Below, piece after piece: positions 48,723-55,270 of a stretch of DNA of 55,270 nt. The position numbers were made by a program, and so were the translations under genes. Numbering within the stretch: the stretch's first letter is position 1; each line of letters starts with the position of its first letter. Source of the stretch: Deltaproteobacteria bacterium (lineage in GTDB: Bacteria; Myxococcota_A; UBA9042; PHBI01; JACKFB01). The stretch lies in assembly GCA_020632695.1 (NCBI GenBank), contig JACKFB010000024.1, positions 1-55,270 of the forward strand, read 5' to 3'. Below the pieces are notes generated by a model that was given only the letters and a program-made list of their open reading frames with translations, was not told the origin of the DNA and made no database searches.

Positions 48723-51379
48723 CCTCCCGACTCCTGCGGCTCGCCCGCCCGCAGCGCCTCGAAGCTCAGCCGCTCCTCCGAGCCCGGCGGCGCGACGGTG
48801 ACGCGCACCCCGGTGCAGCCCTCGAGCTCGCCGCCGATGATGCGCAGCGCCAGCGGGTCCTCGACCAGCGCCCGCACCGCGCGCTTGACCGGGCGCGCGC
48901 CGTAGTCCGGGTCGTAGCCGGCCTCGGCGATGAGGGACACCGCCGCGTCGTCGAACGCCAGCGTGAGGCCCCGCCCCTCGAGTCGCCTGGCCACGCTCTG
49001 GAGCTGGAGGCGCGTGATCTGCTCGATCGCGACCGAGTCCAGCCGGTTGAAGATGACCAGCTCATCGATGCGGTTCAGCATCTCCGGCCGGAAGAAGCGG
49101 TGCACGGCCTCCTCGACCGCCGCGCGCATGGCCTGGTCGTTGCCGTCCTCGGCGTCGAGGATGGCCTGGGAACCCAGGTTCGACGTCATCACCAGCAGCG
49201 TGTTGGTGAAGGAGACCACCCGCCCCATGGAGTCGGTGAGCCGGCCGTCGTCCAGGACCTGCAGCAGCAGGTCGAACACCTCCGGGTGCGCCTTCTCGAC
49301 CTCGTCGAGCAGGATGACCGAGAAGGGGCGCTGGCGGACGGCCTCGGTGAGCTGGCCGCCCTCCTCGTAGCCCACGTAGCCGGGCGGCGCGCCCACCAGC
49401 CGCGCGACCGAGTGCTTCTCCATGTACTCGGACATGTCGAGGCGCACCATGGCCTTCACGTCGTCGAAGAGCTCCTCGGTGACCGACTTGACGATGTGGG
49501 TCTTGCCCACGCCCGTCGGGCCGAGGAACAGGAAGGAGCCCAGCGGCCTGTCCGGATCCTGGATGCCCGAGCGCGCGCGCCGGATGACCGCCGCCACCGC
49601 CGCCACCGCCGCGTCCTGGCCGATGACCCGCTTCTTCAGGCGCTGCTCGAGGCCCAGCAGCTTGGCGGCCTCCGACTCGGCCAGCCGGGTGACCGGGATG
49701 CCCGTCCACGCAGCCACCACCGCGGCGATGTCGTCCGCGTCCACCGCGTCCTTGAGCCAGCCGCCGTCCTTCTGGGCCACCGCCAGCTCGCCGTCCAGCC
49801 CGGCGGCCTGGCGCCGCAGCTCGGGCAGGCGCCCGAAGCGGAGCTCCGCGGCGCGCTCCAGCTCGCCGGTGCGCGTGGCCTCGTCCTCCTCGGCGACCAG
49901 CGCCTCGATCTGCTCCTTGGTCTGGCGAATGCGCGCCAGCACGTCGCGCTCGCGCCGCCAGCGCTCGGTCTGCTCGTCCAGCTCCTCCCGGAGCTGCTTC
50001 ATCTCGGCGTCCACCTGGGCGCGCTGCCCGAGCGAGCTGGTCGAGGCCTCCTTGGTCAGCGAGGCCCGCTCGATCTCGAGCTGCGCCAGCCGCCGCCGCC
50101 GCTCGTCGATGGGCCCCGGCAGCGCGTCGGTCAGCAGCCGCAGCCGGCTGGCCGCCTCGTCGATGAGGTCCAGGGCCTTGTCCGGCAGGCGGCGGTCGCT
50201 CACGTAGCGGCTCGACAGCCGCACCGCCGCCACCAGCGCGGCGTCGCTGATGGCCACCCCGTGGTGCAGCTCGTAGCGCGCCTCGAGCCCGCGCAGGATC
50301 GACACCGCCTCGGCGAACCCCGGCTCCTCGACCACGATGGTCTGGAAGCGCCGCGCCAGCGCCGGGTCGCGGTCGATGGACTGCCGGTACTCGCGGATGG
50401 TCGTGGCGCCGATGCAGTGGATCTCTCCGCGCGCCAGCGCCGGCTTGAGCATCGCCGAGGCGTCCATGCCGCCGCCGCTCGAGCCGCCGGCCCCCACGAT
50501 GGTGTGGATCTCGTCGACGAATAGCAGGATGTGCCCGTCGGACTCGCGCACCTCGCGCAGCACGTGCTTGAGGCGCTCCTCGAAGTCGCCGCGCAGCTTG
50601 GCGCCGGCCAGCACGCTGCCCATGTCCAGCGAGAGCAGCCGCCGCCCCCGCAAGAGATCCGGCACGTCGCCCTCGGCGAGTCGCCACGCGAGGCCCTCGA
50701 TGATCGCGGTCTTGCCGACGCCCGGCTCGCCGATGAGCACCGGGTTGTTCTTCCGCCGGCGGCACAGGATCTCCATGACCCGCCGGATCTCGTCGTCGCG
50801 GCCGATGACCGGGTCCAGCTCGCCCCGGCGGGCGCGGGCGGTCAGGTCGATGGCGAAGCGGTCCAGCCAGGAGGTGGCGTCGCCGTCCGCGGGCTGCTCC
50901 GCCGAGCCGGTCGGGCGCTCGCCGGGGGCCTGCAGGCTCTCGGTGTTGTGCACGCGCCGCGCCGCCCTCGTGATGCGCTCGGGGGTGCAGCCGGCCGCGC
51001 GCAAGGCCGCCTCCGCGCGGGTCCCCGGCACGTTGGCCATCGCCAGCAAGAGGTGGCCGGTCCCCGTGGCCGCCGCTCCTGCCGCCCGCGCGTTGGCCCG
51101 CGCCTGGTCGAAGATCCGCACCAGCATCGGGTCGATGATCAGGCGCACGTCGCCCGCCACCGTCGGCAGGAGCGCCAGCTCGTCGGCGACCGCGCGTCGC
51201 AGGGTCGCCGTCTGGGTGCCCAGGAACACCCAGATCTCGGTGGCGTGGGTGTCGCGCGCGTCCAGCAGCGTCACCAGCACCTGCTCGGCGGTGAGCCGCG
51301 GGGAGCGCGCGCGGCGCGCCGTCTCGTTGGCGACCTCGACGACGCGGCGGGCCGGATCGGTGTAGTCATCGAAGCGCAT
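48719..51379 (-). CDS. clpB: ClpB-type AAA+ protein disaggregase
   Basis: 886 residues. The N-terminal Clp repeat domain spans about 1-150. NBD1 has Walker A GEPGVGKT (217-224) and ILLFVDEIHT. A coiled-coil middle domain (about 415-545) is present, as in ClpB and not ClpA or ClpC. NBD2 has GPTGVGKT, VILLDEVEKAHPEVF and the pore loop GAPPGYVGYEEGG. In NBD1 the usual pore tyrosine (AGAKYRGEFEERL) is Leu262 here. ClpB works with DnaK to extract proteins from aggregates. It is shorter and more divergent than classical ClpB and may be a second copy. ATG at 51379 with AGGAG 8 nt upstream. Confidence 0.9.
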   Translation of the reverse strand: MRFDDYTDPARRVVEVANETARRARSPRLTAEQVLVTLLDARDTHATEIWVFLGTQTATLRRAVADELALLPTVAGDVRLIIDPMLVRIFDQARANARAAGAAATGTGHLLLAMANVPGTRAEAALRAAGCTPERITRAARRVHNTESLQAPGERPTGSAEQPADGDATSWLDRFAIDLTARARRGELDPVIGRDDEIRRVMEILCRRRKNNPVLIGEPGVGKTAIIEGLAWRLAEGDVPDLLRGRRLLSLDMGSVLAGAKLRGDFEERLKHVLREVRESDGHILLFVDEIHTIVGAGGSSGGGMDASAMLKPALARGEIHCIGATTIREYRQSIDRDPALARRFQTIVVEEPGFAEAVSILRGLEARYELHHGVAISDAALVAAVRLSSRYVSDRRLPDKALDLIDEAASRLRLLTDALPGPIDERRRRLAQLEIERASLTKEASTSSLGQRAQVDAEMKQLREELDEQTERWRRERDVLARIRQTKEQIEALVAEEDEATRTGELERAAELRFGRLPELRRQAAGLDGELAVAQKDGGWLKDAVDADDIAAVVAAWTGIPVTRLAESEAAKLLGLEQRLKKRVIGQDAAVAAVAAVIRRARSGIQDPDRPLGSFLFLGPTGVGKTHIVKSVTEELFDDVKAMVRLDMSEYMEKHSVARLVGAPPGYVGYEEGGQLTEAVRQRPFSVILLDEVEKAHPEVFDLLLQVLDDGRLTDSMGRVVSFTNTLLVMTSNLGSQAILDAEDGNDQAMRAAVEEAVHRFFRPEMLNRIDELVIFNRLDSVAIEQITRLQLQSVARRLEGRGLTLAFDDAAVSLIAEAGYDPDYGARPVKRAVRALVEDPLALRIIGGELEGCTGVRVTVAPPGSEERLSFEALRAGEPQESGG

Positions 51380-51457
51380 GGGCTCACTCCTCGCCCAGAG
51401 CAGAACACGCCACGCCCGGCGAATAAAGCCCGCCGGTCGCGAGCGGCGGAGGCTCTC

Positions 51458-51622
51458 ACAGGTTCAGCGAAAGCAGGGGCCGCGATGGATCGGCGGCACC
51501 GGCGAGCCGGATCGGTCGTGCGAGGCCCGAGAGATACCCGCCGGCATCTCGCAGCGGTTGCGGGCGGCCGAGGCGGCCGTCGGGGGGGCGCTCCACCTGG
51601 CAGCAATCTTCGCTGAACCTGT
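51458..51622. repeat. 165-bp long palindrome between htrA-like and clpB genes (element P5)
   Basis: The ends are perfect 14-bp inverted copies ACAGGTTCAGCGAA (51458-51471) and TTCGCTGAACCTGT (51609-51622). The exact centre is at 51540 (GAGATACCCGCCGGCATCTC), with partial pairing between. The right end includes the first base of the HtrA-like gene's stop codon, exactly as P4 does for the TPR gene. It is related to the element at 46975. Confidence 0.8.
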
Positions 51623-52857
51623 CAGGGGTCGCGCGCCTCGTCGAGCTCGACGGTCAGCTCCAGCGGCTCGCCCCCGCGCCGCACGCTCACGGGCATGCTG
51701 CGGCCGGCGACGCCTGCGGCCACCATCATCCGGAACTCGGCGGCGGTGCCCACCGGGCGCCCGTCGAGCTGCAACAGGATGTCCCCCGGGCGCAGGCCGG
51801 CGCGGTTGGCCGGGCTGTCGTCCACGACCCCCTCGACCAGCAGCCCGGGCTCCCGCCCAGGCGACGCGGGGGCCCGCACGTAGACGCCCAGCCAGCTCCG
51901 GCTGACCCGCCCGCCCTTCTCGAGCCGCGGGATCGCGTCGGCGACGACGTTCCACGGGATGGCGAAGGCGATGCCCTGGCCCTCGCTGCTCACCGCCGTG
52001 TTGATGCCGACCACCTCGCCCCGCAGGTTGAAGAGGGGGCCGCCCGAGCTGCCCCGGTTCAGCGGCACGTCGGTCTGGATGAGGTCGGAGTAGCCGGACC
52101 CGGGCCCCACCACCTCGGCGCGCCCGGTGGCGCTGATGATGCCCTTGGTCAGCGTGTGGCTCAGGCCGAAGGGGTTGCCGATGGCGATGACCCAGTCGCC
52201 CACCTCGACGGCGTCGGAGTCGCCGGGGACCGCGGCCTGCAGGTCCGCCGCGCCGTCCACCTTGAGAAGCGCCAGGTCCCGCACCGGATCGATGCCGATG
52301 AGCCGCGCCGGCATCTCGTCGCCCCCGAGGAAGCGCACCCGGATCTCGGCGGCGTTCTCGACCACGTGGGCGTTGGTCAGGATGTAGCCGTCGACGTCGA
52401 TGACGAAGCCGCTGCCCAGCGAGGTGCCGACGTCGGGCAGCTCGCGCAGGCGCCCGCTCCAGGGGTCCACCAGGCGGCGGGTCAGCACCTCCTGGGTGTA
52501 GATGTTCACCACCGAGCCGGAGAGGCGCTGGAAGAGGCCGGCGAAGCTCGGCACGACGTTCTCGGCGGCGGGCGTCGACTGCGCGCTGGCCGCGGGGGGC
52601 ACGGCGGGCGCGGGGGGCGGGTCCGCGGGTGCTGGCGTCGCCGGCGTCGGCGTCGGCGCAGCGGGGGCGGTGACCACCACCTCGGCGGTGCCCGGCCGCG
52701 GCGGGTCATCGCTCGTCAGCCGCCCGACGGGGGCCTCGAAGTAGTCGTCGGGCCGCGGCGCGCTGCACGCGGAGCAGAGCGCCAGCAGGAGCCACACCGA
52801 CCTCGAGAGGGCCGCGACTCGCCGCCCCGCCCGCGGCGAGACGGCCGCCCGCGTCAT
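51622..52857 (-). CDS. HtrA/Deg-like trypsin protease with one PDZ domain
   Basis: 411 residues. The signal segment VWLLLALCSAC could be lipidated at Cys31, although Cys at -3 is unusual. A long Pro/Ala/Thr linker (about 60-100) precedes the protease domain. The triad is His164 (ILTNAHVVENA), Asp194 (VRDLALLKVD) and Ser271 (NRGSSGGPLF). A single PDZ domain follows (about 325-405: GLLVEGVVDDSPANRAGLRPGDILLQLDGRPV). One PDZ suggests a DegS-like sensor or a simple quality-control protease in the periplasm. The ATG at 52857 overlaps the DUF1844 stop (ATGA). Confidence 0.92.
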   Translation of the reverse strand: MTRAAVSPRAGRRVAALSRSVWLLLALCSACSAPRPDDYFEAPVGRLTSDDPPRPGTAEVVVTAPAAPTPTPATPAPADPPPAPAVPPAASAQSTPAAENVVPSFAGLFQRLSGSVVNIYTQEVLTRRLVDPWSGRLRELPDVGTSLGSGFVIDVDGYILTNAHVVENAAEIRVRFLGGDEMPARLIGIDPVRDLALLKVDGAADLQAAVPGDSDAVEVGDWVIAIGNPFGLSHTLTKGIISATGRAEVVGPGSGYSDLIQTDVPLNRGSSGGPLFNLRGEVVGINTAVSSEGQGIAFAIPWNVVADAIPRLEKGGRVSRSWLGVYVRAPASPGREPGLLVEGVVDDSPANRAGLRPGDILLQLDGRPVGTAAEFRMMVAAGVAGRSMPVSVRRGGEPLELTVELDEARDP

Positions 52858-53147
52858 CGGCCGGCGCTCTTCTGGACCTCGAGGTAGGCGACGCGGCACT
52901 GATACAGGACGCCGCGCAGCAGCTCGGCCTCGCCAGTGCTCAGGTTGCCTTCGGTCTTGCGCTCGAGCATCGCGAGGATGTCGATGGTCTCTTTCGCCAT
53001 CGGCAGATCCGCGGTCCCCTCGGCCTCCTCGCCGTCGGAGTCCAGCCCCAGATGGATGAACACCGCCTGACCGAGACCCACGACGAAGCCGCTGAACTCC
53101 GAGGAGGCCAGCGCAGACTTGTCGCTCACCGACGGGTCGTCCGCCAT
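52854..53147 (-). CDS. DUF1844 family protein
   Basis: 97 residues. The C-terminal two-thirds match the DUF1844 pattern: FVVGLGQAVFIHLGL, then LPMAKETIDILAMLERKTEGNLSTGEAELLRGVLYQCRVAYLEVQ. The family is small, acidic and helical, common in Myxococcota and related phyla, and of unknown function. It is just 4 bp downstream of the 56-residue gene and overlaps the protease gene, so all three are cotranscribed; a link to envelope quality control is possible but unproven. Confidence 0.88.
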   Translation of the reverse strand: MADDPSVSDKSALASSEFSGFVVGLGQAVFIHLGLDSDGEEAEGTADLPMAKETIDILAMLERKTEGNLSTGEAELLRGVLYQCRVAYLEVQKSAGR

Positions 53148-53151
53148 CGGG

Positions 53152-53322
53152 TCAATCCTCGTCGTCTTCGTCGTCCGCTTCGGGATCGAACCACTCGGCG
53201 CGCTCCGTCGTGTCGGGCAGCTCCTCGAGCAGCTCGTCGACGGCGGAGCGTGAGACGAAGCCCTTCGCCAGGTTGCGGCGAATGATCCGCACGTCGCGGT
53301 CCAGCTCGTCGGTCGTGTTCAT
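53152..53322 (-). CDS. Small acidic protein of unknown function
   Basis: 56 residues: a basic helix (DELDRDVRIIRRNLAKGFVS) followed by an acidic half ending in DPEADDEDDED. The family is not recognised. Support for coding is the tight spacing to the DUF1844 gene (4 bp), an upstream G-rich site before the ATG at 53322, and the fact that downstream genes need this transcript. An in-frame ATG at 53334 is an alternative start. Bases 53323-53408 hold nothing else that I can see. Confidence 0.6.
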   Translation of the reverse strand: MNTTDELDRDVRIIRRNLAKGFVSRSAVDELLEELPDTTERAEWFDPEADDEDDED

Positions 53323-53408
53323 GTCCGGCCCCATGGAAATCGATTCGGGGTGAGGTCGCCACGCAGAGCCGTAGCGGGCCGTGTTCCTACGGGCAGCGCA
53401 AGGGATTG

Positions 53409-55061
53409 TCAAGGCTCGGGCGCGGAGCCGCCGGCCGGCGGCGTGACGCGATAGAGCCCGACGCGCAGGGTGGGGGCGTCGCCGTAGTAGGGCATCCAGG
53501 GGTCGCCGTGGTTGGGCAGCTCCAGCTCGGAGACGGGGACGAGGCGGAACTCCTGCTGCATGGCGCGGCAGCTCGGGCGGAGGTTGTCCCCGCGCGGCGG
53601 AGGGCCGCCCTGGGAGCGGAACTCGGCGTAGCAGCGAAAGCCCAGGTAGAAGAAGGCCGGGCGATCCCAGCGGGGGCTCTCGCGCCAGGCGTCGATGGTC
53701 CACACCTCGCCGGGACCCCGCGGGGGCTCGAAGGCGTAGGCGGGGAAGTAGAGGTGGGTGAAGCGGGAGTCGGGGTTCGCCTCGTCGGTGTCGCCGGGGC
53801 CGCGCACGACCAGGGTGTAGGGCGTGTCCCCGGGCAGCAGGGCGGGCAGGGCGTCGATGAGGCGCTCCTCCTGGGCCTCGTTGGTGGGGGCGAAGAGGCG
53901 GGCGGCCGAGGGGACGGCCGAGAGCGCCGTCAGGGTCAGGGCGATGGAGAGCCAGAGCAGGCCGCGCGGGCGCGAGCGAAGCCAGGACAGGGTCGCCGCG
54001 GCCAGCATCGTCATCAGCAGGGCGGCCGGCACCAGGACCCGCGCCAGGTTGGAGTCGTCCAGGTCCACGGCGTAGGCGAAGAGGGTGGCGACGATGAGGG
54101 CGAGCAGCACCAGGGCCGGGCGGCGCGTGGGCGGCAGCGCCACCGCGGCGAGGCCGAGCAGGGTCAGCGCGAGGGGGAAGAGGCTGGGGTGGGCCAGCAG
54201 GTTGTGGTCGAAGAGGAGGCGGGAGGGGTTGGCGAGGTGCTGGGCGTCGGCGCCGGGGAGCGCGTCGGTGGCCGCGAGCCAGCCGATGGCGTGGGCGACG
54301 TGGAGGACGTGGGGCGCGATGAGGGCGAGGAAGGCGGCGCCGGCGAGGAGCACGGGGCGGGAGAGCAGCGGCCGGAGGCCGGCGGGGTGGAGAGCGGCGC
54401 TGGCGAGGAGCAGGAGCGGGAGCAGGGCGGGCAGCTCGGGGCGGCCGGTGGCGGCAAGCGCGAGCAGCACCGTGGCGGCGGCCAGGGGCAGCGGGCGGCG
54501 GTCGTCGAGGTGCTCGAGCCACAGCACGAGGCCGGCGAAGGCCCAGAGCAGGCAGGGCAGGATGTTGGCGTCGGAGGTGTCGTTGCGGACGAAGACGGGC
54601 ACCAGCGCGACCAGGAGCGCGGTGAGCGCGCCGGTGAGGCGGTCGCGGAAGAGGCGGGCGGCGAAGGCGGCGATGAGCGGCAGGGTCAGGCAGGCGCACA
54701 CGGCGTTGACGGCCATCATCGTGCGGTGGCCGGCGGGCAGGAACTGGAAGGCCACGTGGTACAGGGCGCTGGCGCCGGCGCCGTAGTGGGCGAAGGGGAC
54801 CAGGTCGATGGCCTCGTGGGCGCGCTGGAAGCCGATGAAGACGGTGGCCAGGCGATGGGGGACCAGCCCCAGGCGGAGGAGCGCGCCCAGCGCGATGGCT
54901 GCGAGGAGCAGGGGGACGACCAGGCGATCGCGGCGGGCGGCGGGGTCGGCGAAGACGCGGGCGGCGCGCGCCAGGGCGAGCGGCAGGCACACGACGGTGA
55001 GGCCGAGCAGCGCGGAGCTGACGAGGGCCTGGGCGACCTGGAGGGAGTGGGACGAGATCAC
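53409..55061 (-). CDS. Multi-pass membrane protein, GT-C glycosyltransferase-like
   Basis: 550 residues. About ten hydrophobic segments span residues 10-400 (for example QALVSSALLGLTVVCLPLAL, LVVPLLLAAIALGALLRLGL, FLALIAPHVLHVAHAIGWLA, GLLWLSIALTLTALSAV), followed by a ~150-residue soluble C-terminal domain rich in Trp, Tyr and Pro. The organisation resembles dolichyl-phosphate-mannose-type (GT-C/ArnT-like) glycosyltransferases. The first periplasmic loop holds ATVFIGFQRAHEAIDLVPFAHYG, without a clear DE pair. The donor and acceptor are unknown. The GTG at 55061 overlaps the upstream stop (GTGA). Confidence 0.75.
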   Translation of the reverse strand: MISSHSLQVAQALVSSALLGLTVVCLPLALARAARVFADPAARRDRLVVPLLLAAIALGALLRLGLVPHRLATVFIGFQRAHEAIDLVPFAHYGAGASALYHVAFQFLPAGHRTMMAVNAVCACLTLPLIAAFAARLFRDRLTGALTALLVALVPVFVRNDTSDANILPCLLWAFAGLVLWLEHLDDRRPLPLAAATVLLALAATGRPELPALLPLLLLASAALHPAGLRPLLSRPVLLAGAAFLALIAPHVLHVAHAIGWLAATDALPGADAQHLANPSRLLFDHNLLAHPSLFPLALTLLGLAAVALPPTRRPALVLLALIVATLFAYAVDLDDSNLARVLVPAALLMTMLAAATLSWLRSRPRGLLWLSIALTLTALSAVPSAARLFAPTNEAQEERLIDALPALLPGDTPYTLVVRGPGDTDEANPDSRFTHLYFPAYAFEPPRGPGEVWTIDAWRESPRWDRPAFFYLGFRCYAEFRSQGGPPPRGDNLRPSCRAMQQEFRLVPVSELELPNHGDPWMPYYGDAPTLRVGLYRVTPPAGGSAPEP

Positions 55062-55270
55062 GGCCGGCGGCGGCGGCGACGGATCAGGCCGGCCGCGAGG
55101 GCCAGCGCGACCGAGGCGGCGGCGAAGGCGAAGGTGACGGCGGCGTAGGGGCTCAGGGCGCGGGGGCGGAGCGGCTCCGGCCGCTGGGGCGCGGGGCTCG
55201 GCGCTGGGGGCGGAGCCGACCGGGACGGGGCGGGCTCGCGCCAGCGGAAGCCGGCACCGTGGCGGAGGCT
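55058..55270 (-). CDS. C-terminal end of a membrane protein (truncated by window edge)
   Basis: 70 residues remain. A Pro/Ala/Ser-rich linker (residues 17-40 of the visible part) leads into one membrane helix (YAAVTFAFAAASVALALAAGLI) and a stop-transfer tail RRRRRP before the stop. The frame is open to the window edge. This is typical of an envelope protein with a C-terminal anchor; the main domain is outside the window. It is coupled to the following GT-C-like gene by a GTGA overlap. Confidence 0.6.
   Translation of the reverse strand, partial: SLRHGAGFRWREPAPSRSAPPPAPSPAPQRPEPLRPRALSPYAAVTFAFAAASVALALAAGLIRRRRRRP

Overview
This is a very GC-rich bacterial chromosome segment with dense, strongly G/C-biased third codon positions. 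That bias leaves long false reading frames open on the non-coding strand of almost every gene. Gene content points to the Myxococcota (former Deltaproteobacteria): a dnaG-rpoD operon beside a zinc-ribbon coiled-coil gene, a type IV pilin with a textbook sigma-54 promoter, many lipoproteins, choice-of-anchor and thrombospondin-type-3 proteins, and a giant TPR protein. The assignment to phylum is inference; the species cannot be named from the sequence. There is no prophage, CRISPR array, insertion sequence or rRNA.

Layout. 86-5025: zinc-ribbon gene, a CAU-anticodon tRNA, rpoD and dnaG, all on the minus strand. 5056-8793: SCP2-like sterol-carrier gene (minus), then an exported protein and priA (plus). 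9004-9438: an orphan contractile-tail tube protein. 9897-14754: a plus-strand unit of a large lipoprotein and two amidohydrolase-fold proteins, the second lacking the metal ligands. 14764-22769 (minus): HD-domain protein, fused hydantoinase/5-oxoprolinase, a small lipoprotein, histidine kinase, DEDDh exonuclease, rsmI. 22938-33749 (minus): a single 3603-residue TPR protein. 33939-38825 (minus): TetR regulator, PhyH dioxygenase, patatin, LD-carboxypeptidase and beta-lactamase-fold hydrolase, mostly joined by 4-nt overlaps. 38995-42313 (plus): NfeD-like protein and two flotillins. 42508-46896: OmpA-family protein, a small AT-hook-like protein (minus), pilA, an FKBP/SlyD-type isomerase and an Rrf2 regulator. 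47122-55270 (minus): amidase lipoprotein, GNAT, ClpB-like disaggregase, HtrA-like protease, DUF1844 protein, a small acidic protein, a GT-C-type membrane protein and the end of another membrane protein.

The most unusual signal is non-coding. Several intergenic gaps are filled by long imperfect palindromes of about 155-165 bp (866-1023, 9619-9775, 22779-22938, 51458-51622, perhaps 8794-8968). They abut stop codons or gene starts, and some are recognisably related to each other. A further relative at 46975-47121 follows the amidase stop just as the 51458 copy follows the HtrA stop. With a 61-bp tandem hairpin repeat (46133-46299) and a duplicated ompA 3' end (43741-43973), they suggest a genome with dispersed large-hairpin elements of unknown function.

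Other points of interest are the catalytically dead-looking amidohydrolase paired with an intact one, the hydantoinase with no canonical start codon before its conserved N-terminus, the orphan tail tube gene, and a predicted leaderless Rrf2 mRNA.
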